A DNA stretch of 64,000 nucleotides from Trogon surrucura. Lineage: Eukaryota; Chordata; Aves; Trogoniformes; Trogonidae. The notes below the pieces were generated by a model. It made no database searches. It saw nothing but the letters and a program-made list of their open reading frames with translations, and was not told where the DNA came from. Within the stretch, counting starts at the first letter, position 1. Every line of letters begins with the position of its first letter. Below are positions 1 to 9,702 of this stretch, piece after piece. The translations under genes were made by a program, and so were the position numbers. The DNA is taken from NCBI GenBank assembly GCA_020746105.1, contig CM036619.1:4928561-4992560 (forward strand), read 5' to 3'.

Positions 1-1584
1 GCTCGCTCCTGTCAAGCTTTGCATGATCTCTTCCCCGTGTGTTGAGCGACAGGCAGGCCCGGGTGCATGGCAAACACTTCCCCTCCCTGCGCGGGCATCA
101 GCACACGGCGCTTCTGTCCCAAACGGCCCGAGAGCTAACACCGACGACTGCCGACACCACTGAGGATGCGTTTTCGTTCGCAGGCTTTTTTAACTGGTCT
201 CTTACTGCTACACGTGTTTTGGGTTTGGTTTTTTTTGTTTTGTGGGTTTGGTTTTTTTTCCTGCTGAGTTTTATTAATACTGTTTTTCTTTTTTCCCTTC
301 TTTTGGTAAATTTCTTTAACCTTCCCCCACATTCTGCTCAACCGTAGCCATGGCGGGTAAGCAGTGCGTGAGCGCGTGTGTACGTGCCCTGTGCCAAAAT
401 GTCTTTGCATGTGACTTTGCCAAATGACCGTTTCGCTTCTTGATTGCCGAAACCAATTGGAATCACGGCTTTGCACTGGTGATTGAAGCAATTAAATATT
501 CTTTTTCCTAAGGCGTTTCCTGACCAATACACTAGATTGAATCCCTATGATAGTCGTCGGTGGTCGCTTAGTGAAATGCATCAAAATGGAATCACCGTGC
601 GCTAAATCCTGCACCTCCTCCCTTAGACAGAGTTTCATCCAAGCATTTTACAGTTCCGTGAGGGCAGCATCTCAGCAGCACATCTCTGTAGCTAGGAGCA
701 GTTGTGAGAACTGGTAGTAGCCCATGTGGTGGGATCGAAATGCCCAATCTCAGATTGACAGGGTGGACCAGTAGGAACCGGTAATTTTTTAACCTTTTCC
801 TCCCACTGACTACTGGCTTGGGTGGCCCGTAGCAGCGAAGAGCTGCAGGGAGCAGGGATGCGGTTCAGGAGCAGAGATACCGAGAGGACCTTACAGAGGA
901 AGCTTTCAAAGTCTGTTTCTTTTCTGAGCTGGGATTATTTTGGTCTGTCTTGGATAAAACTCCAGGCAGATCTGACGCGATGGAAGTTTTGCACGAGTGA
1001 AGGACTACGGGATTTTTAATCTACTGGGTTTTTTTCCGATCTACTGAAAACAAACTGTATAAAAACATTTGGTGTTTCCCACCTGTGCTGGTGACACCGT
1101 TTTTGTTAATTTGCTGTGAATTTTCACAAACAACACCACGTACCGCAATATTGTCTCTTTATCAGTACGTTAACTCCGTACTCTGACGTTGTTTTGGAGC
1201 ACAAAACAACGTTCTGGAACGAGGGACCTGATGATAGCTGTCACCTTAGCAGTGGAACTTGTCCGTAGTGAACCACTTAAGACATGTCAAGTACTCCGTG
1301 CTCCTCGTTCCTCAAATTTTCTTTGTTGCGGGAGTTGCGGTGGAAGCTCTTCAGGGAAACCCTGGTAAAAAATCCCCAGGGTCGTTTCACAGATCAGGTT
1401 CAGTCAGAAGAACTAAAGGAAGCTTCCTTCAGCGAGTGTGCTCAGCCAGGACGGGACCGGTGGGACTCCACGGGTGCGGGGGGGATGTTTCGAAGGATGA
1501 TGAGACCTTCCCGGCGGAGGTTGGGAAGTTGCTGAGCCCCATCTGCTGGGGACGGGAGGTTGAACAACCCTTCTCTGCTTCCAG
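1..1584 (+). other. PTK2 intron (3' part)
   Basis: This stretch lies upstream of the first PTK2 exon in the window and is taken as intron. It has T-rich stretches at about 190-310 and no exon, RNA gene or clear repeat that I can recognise. Open frames here lack splice-compatible family matches. Confidence 0.7.
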
Positions 1585-1740
1585 ATCCAGCCGCAGGAAA
1601 TCAGCCCTCCTCCCACGGCCAACCTGGACCGCTCCAACGACAAAGTCTACGAGAATGTAACTGGGCTGGTGAAAGCCGTCATAGAAATGTCCAGTAAAAT
1701 ACAACCAGCTCCACCAGAGGAGTATGTGCCCATGGTAAAG
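1585..1740 (+). CDS. PTK2: PTK2 coding exon (third from last)
   Basis: This exon has 52 codons in phase 0, from [10 protein letters not shown] to EEYVPMVK. The acceptor is cttccag before 1585 and the donor is GTACGG at 1741. It carries the YENV phosphotyrosine site (Tyr codon 1648-1650) and the first FAT helix. A CR1 fragment begins only about 22 bases after the donor. Confidence 0.95.
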
Positions 1741-4084
1741 GTACGGAGGCGATGCCTGAAGTCACAGAATGGTTTGGGTTGGAAGGGACTTTTAAGATCA
1801 TCTCGTTCCAACCCCCCTGCCATGGGCAGGGACACCTCCCACCAGACCAGGTTGCTCCAAGCCCCTTCCAACCTGGCCTTGAATGTCTCCAGGGATGGGG
1901 CATCCACAGCTTCTCTGGGCAACCTGTGCCAGTGTCTCACCACCCTCACAGCAAAGAATTTCTTCCCAATACCTAATCTAAAGCTGCCCTTTTTCGGTTT
2001 CAAACGCCTACCTCTCATCTCATCACAGCACTCCCTGATGAAGAGTCTCTCTCAGTCTTTTCTGTAGTTTAAGTCCTGTGAGGCCACTGTAAGCTCTTCC
2101 CACAGGCTTCTCCAGGCTGAACAGCCCCAGCTCTCTCAGCCTCCACCTAGCGGGGAACTGGTGGTGTATTTCTCTCCCAAGTGACGTCTTCCAAGTGTTG
2201 TAGGAGAAATTTTCTGGGAAGTTGCAAGGAGAAAATCTTGTGTTTGTGGGGCAGGTGACTTGTTTTCAGAGGGCTGGATGTTGGATTCTAGTAACAGCAT
2301 CACGGGCAACTGCTTTTATTCCCCTTCTTGCCTGTGCTTATCCAGGGGCAGTGAGTTGTGCACTGTCTCCTCTGCATTTCACTTCTTAAAGAAAAAAAAC
2401 TTGATTAACCCTTCGGCATCTTGTTTTGATGATGAAACACAGAATTGCAGGTGGGATTCTAAAGTCTCTCAGCCATGTTCTAACTGCTTTTTGATCCAGA
2501 TGAGGAATTAAGTTTCACTGTTGCTTCCTGCACTCCTGCAATGCTCTCATCCATTCATCCCAAGTTTTTAAAGTGTGTTTCCTTATTTTTTTTTTTTCTC
2601 TCAGGAGGTCGGTTTGGCACTAAGAACTTTACTGGCAACGGTAGATGAGACCCTCCCAGTGCTTCCTGCAAGCACCCACAGAGAGGTACGTAGAGCTCTA
2701 CTCACTCGATGCTCGGTCATTACGTGTCGAGTCAGCCTCAGCCGGGACAGCTGAGTTCTGCATGAAATAATTTTTACTAGAGTTGGTGGGTGGACAAATC
2801 AGCTTGTCCTGACTTGAGTGACGACGCTCCAACTGGATGTAAATGAAGAGCACACAACACACGCCCGCGGGAAGGTGGCACCAAGCCCGTTAGCAGCGTG
2901 TGCTCAGAACCAGCGCTCTGATGCCGGGAGACCGTCTGCAGTTAATTCTTGGTGCCAGAATCATCTTTCCTTAAACTGCAGCTTGCGCACAAAGTCAGTA
3001 AGCGGGTAATTGAGCGTCACTTGGTGCAGCTGGAAAGTTTTGATGTGAAGATATAGCGTAGAGTAACCTAGTTCTGGATTAGAAGGGCCTGAGATCTTTC
3101 AGCAAAGTTCACGAGTCAGGAGTAAAACTGTTTTCCTCTAAAACCTTGAATGAGTGAGGTAACGAGAAAGCCAGAGAATGGTTCTTTAAGAGCCATCTAA
3201 GAGAATCGTCCTGACTTGGCTGTGTTTTCTCTTAAGTAACCTGTATCTGGCTTCTTGAGCTGTTCTATTTTTTGGAGCCACTTTTATGCTTCAGAGCTAC
3301 TTTAATAATAAAGCGATGACAGTAAGAACCTGGAAGCTTATAACAGGGTGTTAACTCCACGACGTGGGTTAAAATCCACGGTGGCACAGGCCTCGGTGCT
3401 GTTGAACAGCAGGCAGCTCAGTGGCTGACAAGGCCACTCGATCTCTGTGTGGAGCAGCAGGTGCCAGAATTCTGGCTGCTCCACACAGTGCCCGGAGGAG
3501 CAGCCCCAGCTTCCTCCAGAAACCTCGATCAGGGGCTGTTAGAGAATGACAGACAGGTTTTGGCTGGAAGAGATCTTCAAGATCATCGAGTCCAGCCTTC
3601 CTGGCCCTATCAACACCACTAAACCATGTCCCTCGGCACAACATCTCCCTGTCTCTCAAACAGGGATGGCGACTCGGCCACCTCCCTGGGCAGGCTGTTC
3701 CAGTGCCTGACAACCCATTGAGTAAAGAAATTCTTCCTAATATCCAACCTGAACCTCCCCTGGCGCAAGTTAAGGCCATTTCCCCTTGTTCAGGCAGCAC
3801 CGTTGCTCCGTAGCACCGCGAGCGCAGCACGTCCAGGACCTCGTGCGGTTGACCACATCTTCTCGTTCCAGATCGAGATGGCGCAGAAGCTGCTGAACTC
3901 GGACTTGGCCGAGCTCATCAACAAGATGAAGCTGGCGCAGCAGTACGTCATGACCAGCCTGCAGCAGGAGTACAAAAAGCAGATGCTGACGGCCGCTCAC
4001 GCTCTGGCTGTGGACGCCAAGAACTTGCTGGATGTTATCGATCAAGCCAGACTGAAAATGATCAGTCAGTCCCGACCGCACTAA
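1585..4084 (+). CDS. PTK2: PTK2 (focal adhesion kinase), last three coding exons, 5' part outside window
   Basis: PTK2 is a cytoplasmic tyrosine kinase that relays integrin signals at focal adhesions. The coding parts here are 1585-1740, 2605-2685 and 3872-4084: 149 codons plus TAA, all in phase 0 with AG/GT borders. They give the C-terminal FAT region, a four-helix bundle that in the known protein binds paxillin LD motifs and talin and directs FAK to adhesions. The order of recognisable segments is a proline-rich lead-in ([10 protein letters not shown]), the YENV motif, [25 protein letters not shown] and [24 protein letters not shown] (Tyr codon 1648-1650) matches the Grb2 SH2-binding site around Tyr925 of FAK. 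The kinase and FERM exons lie upstream of base 1. The paralogue PTK2B is less likely because the segments match FAK closely. The AGO2 gene downstream on the same strand fits the known PTK2-AGO2 neighbourhood. Confidence 0.97.
1763..2160 (-). mobile_element. CR1 LINE fragment (3' end), minus orientation
   Basis: The left edge reads cacagaatggtttgggttgg, the reverse complement of a CR1 3' tail. Reverse-complemented ORF2 C-terminal and 3'UTR sequence follows (gggcaacctgtgccagtgtc, agcccagctctctc-like). It is an old 5'-truncated copy inside the PTK2 intron. The first base is about 22 bases from the donor of the exon ending at 1740. The remaining intron up to 2604 (about 2160-2604) shows no further feature except the splice-site T tract. 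Confidence 0.85.
2605..2685 (+). CDS. PTK2: PTK2 coding exon (second from last)
   Basis: This exon has 27 codons in phase 0, starting [10 protein letters not shown] and ending ASTHRE. A T-rich polypyrimidine tract and tctcag precede it, and the donor GTACGT starts at 2686. It forms the link between the first and second helices of the FAT bundle. Confidence 0.96.
2686..3543 (+). other. PTK2 intron, no feature recognised
   Basis: Unique-looking intron sequence lies between the penultimate exon and the next CR1. I see no ORF with family resemblance, RNA gene or repeat array. Confidence 0.6.
3544..3793 (-). mobile_element. CR1 LINE fragment (3' end), minus orientation
   Basis: The left edge is gaatgacagacaggttttgg followed by ggaagagatcttcaagatca. 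Reverse-complemented CR1 ORF2 end and 3'UTR sequence then runs to ccatttccccttgttcagg. It is an old, 5'-truncated copy whose right end is about 80 bases from the acceptor of the last PTK2 exon. Confidence 0.85.
3872..4084 (+). CDS. PTK2: PTK2 terminal coding exon
   Basis: This exon has 70 codons plus TAA (4082-4084), from [10 protein letters not shown] to the C-terminus SQSRPH. The acceptor is ctcgttccag, ending at 3871. It codes for the remaining FAT helices, including the [17 protein letters not shown] segment. A CR1 fragment lies about 80 bases upstream of the acceptor. Confidence 0.97.
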   Translation: MEMAQKLLNSDLAELINKMKLAQQYVMTSLQQEYKKQMLTAAHALAVDAKNLLDVIDQARLKMISQSRPH

Positions 4085-5150
4085 GTCCCGAGGGAGGAGT
4101 TTCATCAGTCGAAGAATTCCGCTCGCGAAAGGATGTTCCTTCACCTTCCACCAGCAGCGAGGATTCACCCAGCGTAGTCCTGGCTTCCCAGCGCCTCTTG
4201 CTTCAGCAGACCCGACTGACCGCTCTTGGGTCTCTCTCACTACAAAAGTTTAACCAAGTTTTTATCGTAAAGCCGAGCTCGTCTGGGAATTGAAGAAGTG
4301 GCATTATCACACGATGAAGTTTGTACAGGAGCCCTCGGGAGATGGCGGCCGCGGAGCGCGCCTCAGTTTGATGCCGTCGCACGGCGCACGCTCGGCCTGG
4401 AGCTGCCGTGGGGCGACGGTCTCGGAGCCAAAACTGTTGGGAGCAGCAAGATCGGAGGAAGATATTGTGAAGAATTCGGGGAAACCTCAGGGCTGAGAAT
4501 TCTTGCCCACAGTATATGAACTATCCAGACTGGAATTTTTTTTTTTTTTTTATTAGAACACTTACGTCGCAATATGCTAATCACAATTTACAGAGAAAGA
4601 ATAAAAAGCTATATTTTCAAGACTTCGGTCATTTCAAGACAAACTAAAGCCCTCTTCATCTTCCTTTTACTTCCATGTGAACGTGTGAAGCATCTGTTTG
4701 GAACTAGCTGTAGAACACAACCGAAAACTCTCTCGTCTTTTTTTTTTTCACCGGAATAACGTGCCAGTTCTTTTGTAGCAATGGTGTTCTCCTTGGAAGC
4801 AAAAATGCTGCTTTGTACCAGAGCAATTCGGAGCTGCATTTAGAGGAGTTCTGTAACCATCCATGTCCCCCGTTTTTATATAATTTATAAAGACAGATTA
4901 AAGCCATGTTGAATATTTTAAGCCCACTGTAGTTGACTAACCCATCCTTTTGTCTATCTTGCCTGGGAGGAGTTACCGTAGAGCAGTGTAATTAGATTTT
5001 CCTTGGTTTTCCAGTTATGCCATCCGTTCTGTTAAAATAAAAACCACACTCCCTTTTTGCTGTTGAGGGATATAAATTATTCTCAGGAAGAATATAATGA
5101 ACTGTACAGTTACTTTGACCTATTAAAAAGGTGTTACCAGTGAGATCCTG
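4085..5150 (+). other. PTK2: PTK2 3'UTR with poly(A) signals
   Basis: Sequence after the PTK2 stop is taken as 3'UTR. Candidate poly(A) signals are AATAAA at 4600-4605, AATAAA at 5036-5041 and ATTAAA at 5122-5127. Their spread allows short and long 3'UTR forms. A T-run lies near 4538-4552. The 3' end is inferred and has no transcript evidence. Confidence 0.65.
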
Positions 5151-5738
5151 GCTGTAGTATTTTGTGTGTGTGTGTTTGTGTGCACTGCAGAAAAAAACTA
5201 CACTCGAGTTTCCTCTGCTTGGAATTTTTCCCCCATCCTAACCCACAAGCTTGTAAATTCACAGAGTAAATGTGGCTGCATTTTTTACAAACCAGATGAA
5301 CTCCGGTGTTGTGGGAAGCTGGGACAGCACCGAGTGCTCCAGTGTGGGCCTACACATGGTACAACCCTCCTACACAACCCTGGAGCTCTTCTTACACACT
5401 TGGAACACTTGGCTTCTGTGCAATTTCCATTTAATACTTTGGAACACGGGTTTGAAAGACGGCCCTTACCTTGTTCCATTGCTCTGGGAAAGTCCTGTTC
5501 AACAGTTATTTTAGAAAGAAATGCTTTTTAAATGTACGCCATACGCGAGGTTACCCGACACACGTAATCCCTGCCGCGCTGTGTCTCCCTTCAGCATGAA
5601 GGACCGTTAAGAAAAGGTGTAAGAACCCCCGAGTGACGTGTGACAAGGGCAGTTCTGGTACCTGCAGGTAACCCGGCCGGCCCTCGCCCGCTCCCCTGCA
5701 CAGGCATCCGCAAGAGACAAGAGTACGATCGGATGTTT
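5151..5738. other. Convergent intergenic gap PTK2-RPLP1
   Basis: Roughly 590 bases separate the presumed PTK2 3' end from the RPLP1 poly(A) signal. It holds a short (GT)n tract at about 5163-5181. I see no conserved gene or repeat here. Confidence 0.6.
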
Positions 5739-5744
5739 TTTATT
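5739..5744 (-). terminator. RPLP1: RPLP1 poly(A) signal AATAAA
   Basis: The plus strand reads tttatt, 21 bases beyond the stop codon. This gives a very short 3'UTR, as is usual for ribosomal protein mRNAs. Confidence 0.85.
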
Positions 5745-5764
5745 ACAGGCAGGTACAAAACTAA

Positions 5765-5844
5765 TTAGTCAAAAAGACCAAAGCCCATGTCATCATCAGA
5801 CTCCTCCGATTCTTCTTTCTTTTCCTCTTCTTTCTTCTCCTCGG
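5765..5844 (-). CDS. RPLP1: RPLP1 exon 4 coding part and stop
   Basis: The acceptor is TTTTTCAG. The exon codes the Glu/Lys-rich stretch and the terminal SDDDMGFGLFD tail shared by P0, P1 and P2, then TAA at 5767-5765. Confidence 0.96.
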
Positions 5845-6926
5845 CTGAAAAAGGAGATAGTGGGTGTCAGGACTGTTCCATTCTGTCAGCTCCGAAGTCA
5901 CATCCCGCGACAGACTTTATGTGTAAGGGCTGCTCAGGCTGAGGGGCAAGGCCGGGCCCACCCTAAGGAGCTCACAACCCCAGGGAGCTCAAAACCCAGG
6001 GAGACCAGTGTTTTCACCATGAGGAAAGTGGGTTTGTGCCTTTAAATTTAATTCCTATCCCATCTTAAAAAAAAACTGAGGAAGCAGGTGCTCCCTCTTC
6101 AGCCATGGGGTAAGATCCCGATGACGTGCGGGAAGGTCGGGCTTAACTCCGAGGTGACACCGATCCCAAGCGCTGACTCCAAGCGCGATTCGGCCCCTTC
6201 AGGAGGCGACAGGGTCGCTCCGGGGCACGACCCCCGTTAGAACCGCGCGGGGCAGAGCCGAGCTGAGGGCCGCTCTCCAGCCAAGCCCCCTCCCGGCCCC
6301 AGAAGCCAACTTACCCGGGGCGGCACCGCCCGAGGGCGCGGCCCCGCCGGCGGGAGCGGCTGCAGCGGGAGCTCCGCCGCCGCCCGCCCCCACGTTGCAG
6401 ATGAGGCTGCCGATGTCGATGTTGGCCAGAGCCTGCGGAGAACAAGCGGCACCGACGGCTCGTTAGCCCCGCGCCGGGGCGGAAGGAAAGGGCGGGGGGG
6501 CGCGGCCTTCAGCGCCCAGCGGCGGAGGCCGCGGCCCGCAACAGCCGCGCTCGGCAGCCGAACGCCCGGCGCGGCGCCCCCCGAGGAGCCGCCGTTACGG
6601 GGCGGAACGCGCCCCCCGCCCCCTCCCCTCGTCCCCCGGCGCTCCCGCTGCCGCCCACCTTGGCGAAGAGGCCCGGCCAGAAGGGCTCCACGTTCACTCC
6701 GGCCGCCTTGATGAGGGCGTTGATCTTGTCCTCCTGCAAACGAGAGCGGCGCTCAGCGACCGGCGCCCGGCCCGGCCCCGCCGCCTCCCGCCGGCCACGC
6801 CGCGCCTCGGCGCCATCTTGTTCCGGAGTGGCCGCGGCCGGGGCCCGCACTCACCGTGACGGTGACCTCGTCGTCGTGCAGGATGAGGGCGGAGTAGATG
6901 CAGGCGAGCTCGGAGACGGAGGCCAT
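5765..6926 (-). CDS. RPLP1: RPLP1, 60S acidic ribosomal protein P1 (complete, four exons)
   Basis: P1 pairs with P2 on P0 to form the ribosomal stalk, which recruits translation GTPases. The CDS on the minus strand joins 6926-6855, 6733-6659, 6432-6315 and 5844-5765, giving 114 residues, the usual P1 length. The N-terminal helical dimerisation region runs from MASVSELACIYSALILHDDE through EDKINALIKAAGV to the WPGLFAK segment. A hinge rich in Ala, Gly and Pro follows, then the acidic tail ending in the stalk signature EESDDDMGFGLFD. All introns have GT/AG ends (GTGAGT, GTGGGC and GTAAGT donors). Intact introns and its own promoter argue against a processed pseudogene. The gene is tail-to-tail with PTK2. 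Human RPLP1 lies on another chromosome (15q23), so this location is notable. Confidence 0.96.
6315..6432 (-). CDS. RPLP1: RPLP1 exon 3
   Basis: This exon has 39 codons plus one base. It starts ALANIDIGSLICNVGAG and continues into the flexible hinge rich in Ala, Gly and Pro. The acceptor is CCGCAG and the donor is GTAAGT at 6314. The split codon is completed by exon 4 as Ala. Confidence 0.95.
6659..6733 (-). CDS. RPLP1: RPLP1 exon 2
   Basis: This exon has 25 codons in phase 0 from EDKINALIKA to GLFAK. The acceptor is TTTGCAG and the donor is GTGGGC. It codes for the second part of the P1/P2 dimerisation helices. Confidence 0.96.
6855..6926 (-). CDS. RPLP1: RPLP1 exon 1 coding part
   Basis: The ATG is at 6926-6924 in a good context (GCCATGG). 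There are 24 codons in phase 0 ending HDDEVTVT, followed by the donor GTGAGT. An upstream in-frame ATG at 6989 exists, but the family start and length fit 6926. Confidence 0.96.
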
Positions 6927-7004
6927 GGCGGGGCCGCGGTGCCAGTCGCCGGGGGGGACGGCCTTAGCTTCGGCTGAAGGACACAGCACCTTGGGCCGCC
7001 GGGC

Positions 7005-7058
7005 AGGGAAAGGGACGCTCGCCCACGAGGGAGCTTTATAATGGCGGCCCCGGCCAAT
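7005..7058 (-). promoter_or_regulatory. RPLP1: RPLP1 core promoter: TATA box, TOP-like start, CCAAT
   Basis: On the minus strand TATAAAG lies at 7040-7034. A pyrimidine run CCCTTTCCCT at 7014-7005 falls about 26-35 bases downstream, where transcription should start. Such a run matches the 5'-TOP element of ribosomal protein mRNAs, which puts translation under mTOR control. An inverted CCAAT lies at 7054-7058 and another CCAAT at 7147-7151. The 5'UTR would be about 80 bases and unspliced. The TSS is inferred. Confidence 0.8.
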
Positions 7059-7430
7059 CGCGGCCCCGGCGGGCTGAGGCGCAGCTCAGTCGTCAGCGCC
7101 GCTGTCCAACCAGCGACGGGCGGGGCTGCGTCAGGGAAGCGCTCCGCCAATCGCAGCGCAGCGGGGGGGTGACGGGACGGCAGGCGGGCCAGGGCGAAGC
7201 GGGCTCAGGGGGGCGGAGGCTCAGGGCTGTTCCCGCCGCCTCCCTCCCTCCTTCCTCCCGGCCCTCTCCGCCTCCCGCCCCGCTCGAGTCGGGGACCTGG
7301 GGCAAGGCGCCGCCCTCGGCGGGAGCGGTGCTGGCTCCTCCGCGGCTGTACCCGCCCCCGGAGTCCCCCACGCTCAAGATTCGGTGTGCTCGCAGGGGGT
7401 GGTACCCCCACGGTGTGACCACATCCAGGA

Positions 7431-7531
7431 GGAAGAGGAGCTGAGTTACGGGCGGGGGAAGAGGAGCTGGGTTACGGGCGGGGGAAGAGGAGCTGGGTTA
7501 CGGGTGGAGGAAGAGGAGCTGGGTTACGGGT
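7431..7531. repeat. 26-bp minisatellite, about four copies
   Basis: The unit ggaagaggagctgggttacg plus about six G-rich bases recurs with starts at 7431, 7457, 7483 and 7509. The spacing is exactly 26 bases, with few substitutions between copies. It lies about 400 bases upstream of the RPLP1 promoter. Confidence 0.9.
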
Positions 7532-7924
7532 GTAGGCGACTCGTTCTGAGGGGATCAGGGGACCCAGCGTGGGGACAGACCCTGCTCCCGGGGAGATCTG
7601 CTGCCTCCCTGCGGCCCGGGCTGAGGAGTTTCCCGGCTTGGGGCAGCCCTTGGGCTGTTGCCGTTATTGCTCTTCCCTGTGGCTGGTGATGAAGCCGCAA
7701 CACGTAGTCCAAGGACAATCAAAAGGGATTTTAGGGCCTGGAGATGGTTGTTAATTTTTTTCCTTCCTCATTGCAGTTGCAGGAAGAAGCAGATGGACTC
7801 GGCCTATTAATACATGGTGCTGTGGCTGGTGTCACTGCCAGAATTTTGGGCTTTTCAATAATGGAGTGATAAACCCAGCACCAGATCTGGAATCGCATGA
7901 TGTTCACCTTTCCCAAAAGGGGAA
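7532..7924. other. Intergenic, nothing recognised
   Basis: GC content falls from the CpG island to ordinary levels. I see no repeat or gene signature before the CR1 that begins near 7925. Confidence 0.5.
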
Positions 7925-9501
7925 GAGGGTCGTTGCTCCTGAGCTAGCAGGGCTGAGCCACAGAGCTTTAAACTAGGTTAGAAGCAGAAGGGGGATAATA
8001 TCAGACTTGCCCATGACAGGCAACCATGGAAGGACGTGCCAAGGTTAGAGAGATGGGGTGCAAGCGAGGGCCATCAGCCTGTTCCTTTTGAGACTTGCTG
8101 GGTCCACTGGAGCACACCTGAAGTCTTAGAGAGGTGAGCTGGGGCTCCTAAGTTAATAGGATCTAGTAGGGGAACACCAGTGAAACTCCTCAAAGGAATC
8201 AAGAGGTGTTGTTCTAAGAGCTGGCGTGGCCAACCGCCCATCTGAAGTTCCTCTACACCAACACATGCAGCACGGGCAACAAACGGGAGGAGCTGGGCGC
8301 CACTGTGCTCTTAGACAGCTGTGACCTAGTTGCCATTACTGAAACTTGGGAGGTGATTCAAGACAGCCAGCATGGCTTCACCAGTGGCAAGCAAGTCCTG
8401 CCTGACCAGCCCGGTGGCCTTCTGTGACGGAGTGACTACACCAGTGGACAAGGGAAGAGGTGCAGATGCTGTCTGCCTGGATTTCTGTAAGGCCTTTGAC
8501 AGGATTCCCCTCCCCAGCATCCTTCCCGCTGAATTGGAGACACATGGATTTGGTAGATTGGCCTTTCAGTGGCTGAGGAATTGGCTGGATGGTCACATCC
8601 AGAAAGTAGTGGTCCGTGGCTCAATATCTGGAGATAAGTGACGAGTGGTGTCCCTCAGGGATCTGTACTGGGACCAGTACCGTTTAATAACTTCAGCAAT
8701 GACATAGGCAGGGGGATCAACTACACTCTCAGTGAGTTTGCAGGCGACACCAAGCCGAGTGGTGTGGTAGACACGCCTGAGGGACAGGATGCCATCCATA
8801 GGGACCTGGACAGGCTGGAGAGGTCGGTCCATGCCAAACTCATGTCGTTCAACAAGGCCAAGCGCAAGGTCCCGCACCTGGGTCGGGGCGATGCCCCGTA
8901 TCTATATAGGCCAAGGGATGAAGGGATTGAGAGCAGCCCTGCAGAGAAGGTCTGGGGGTACTGGTGGATGAAAAGCTGGACATGAGCTGGCAAGGCACAC
9001 TTGTAGCCCAGGAGGCCGACTGTAACCTGGGCTGCATCAAAAGGAGCGTGGCCAGTAGGTCCTGTTGGAGCGGGTCTGGAGGAGGCCACAGAAATGATCA
9101 GAGGACTGGAACATCTCTACTGTGAAGAAGGACTGAGAGAATTGGGGTTGTTCAGCATGGAGAGGAGAAGGCTCTGGGGAAACCTTACTGTGGCCTTCCA
9201 GTATTTAAAGGGGCCTATAAGAAGGATGAGGACAGACCGTTTAGCAGGGCCTGTAGCAATAGGATAAAGCCTAATGGTTTTAAACTGAAAGAGGGTAGAT
9301 TCAGACTAGATACGGTGAAGCAATTTTTTAAAATGAGGGTGGTGAAATACTGGCACAGGGTGCCCAGAGGTGATAGAAGCTCCATTCCTGGCAACACGCA
9401 AGGTCAGGTTGGACAGAGCTGTGAGCAACCTGATCTAAGCTGAAAATGGCCCTGCTCATTGCCGGACCCTTGAAGGTTCCTTCCAACCCAAACCATTCTA
9501 T
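7925..9501 (+). mobile_element. CR1 LINE with internal deletion, plus orientation
   Basis: The element starts in the ORF1/ORF2 junction region (gagctttaaactaggtta at about 7965, shared with the CR1 at 21.56 kb). It continues into the start of the ORF2 endonuclease (8220-8350: GNKREELGA, AITETWE). It then jumps to reverse transcriptase at about 8358, a deletion of much of the endonuclease and N-terminal RT. RT motifs include [11 protein letters not shown] and a mutated active site FAGDTK (usual FADDTK; Gly codon 8743-8745). The end is near accattctat at about 9501. It is dead and fragmented. Confidence 0.9.
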
Positions 9502-9702
9502 ATGAGGAAAAAGTTCTTTACCAAAAGGGTTGTCGGGCATTGGAACAGCCTGCCTAGGGAGGTGGTTGAGTCGCCATCCAGGGAGGTGTTTAAGAGATGA
9601 ATAGATGTTTTGAGGGACGTGGTTCAGTGGTGTTGATAGGGCCAGGACAAAGGATGGATCTTGAAAGTCTCTTCCAGTCAAAACTCTTCTATGATTCTAT
9701 TA
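9502..9702 (+). mobile_element. CR1 LINE 3' end fragment, plus orientation
   Basis: A second CR1 3' end directly abuts the previous one. It runs from gttctttaccaaaagggttg through ORF2 end and 3'UTR to the tail cttctatgattctat. It differs in sequence from the neighbour, so it is a separate insertion or a different subfamily. Confidence 0.85.

Larger units (their letters stand above)
6150..7350. promoter_or_regulatory. RPLP1: CpG island over RPLP1 5' half
   Basis: Dense CpG and high GC cover RPLP1 exons 1-3 and the sequence upstream. This is typical of a constitutive housekeeping promoter. Edges are by eye. Confidence 0.8.

Noticed and set aside
822-1019. 65-codon frame upstream of the first visible PTK2 exon as another PTK2 exon
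   Set aside because: The translation does not resemble FAK, and no matching splice sites flank it.
5765-6926. RPLP1 as a processed pseudogene
   Set aside because: Three introns with proper splice sites, an intact frame, a promoter and a poly(A) signal show a normal gene.
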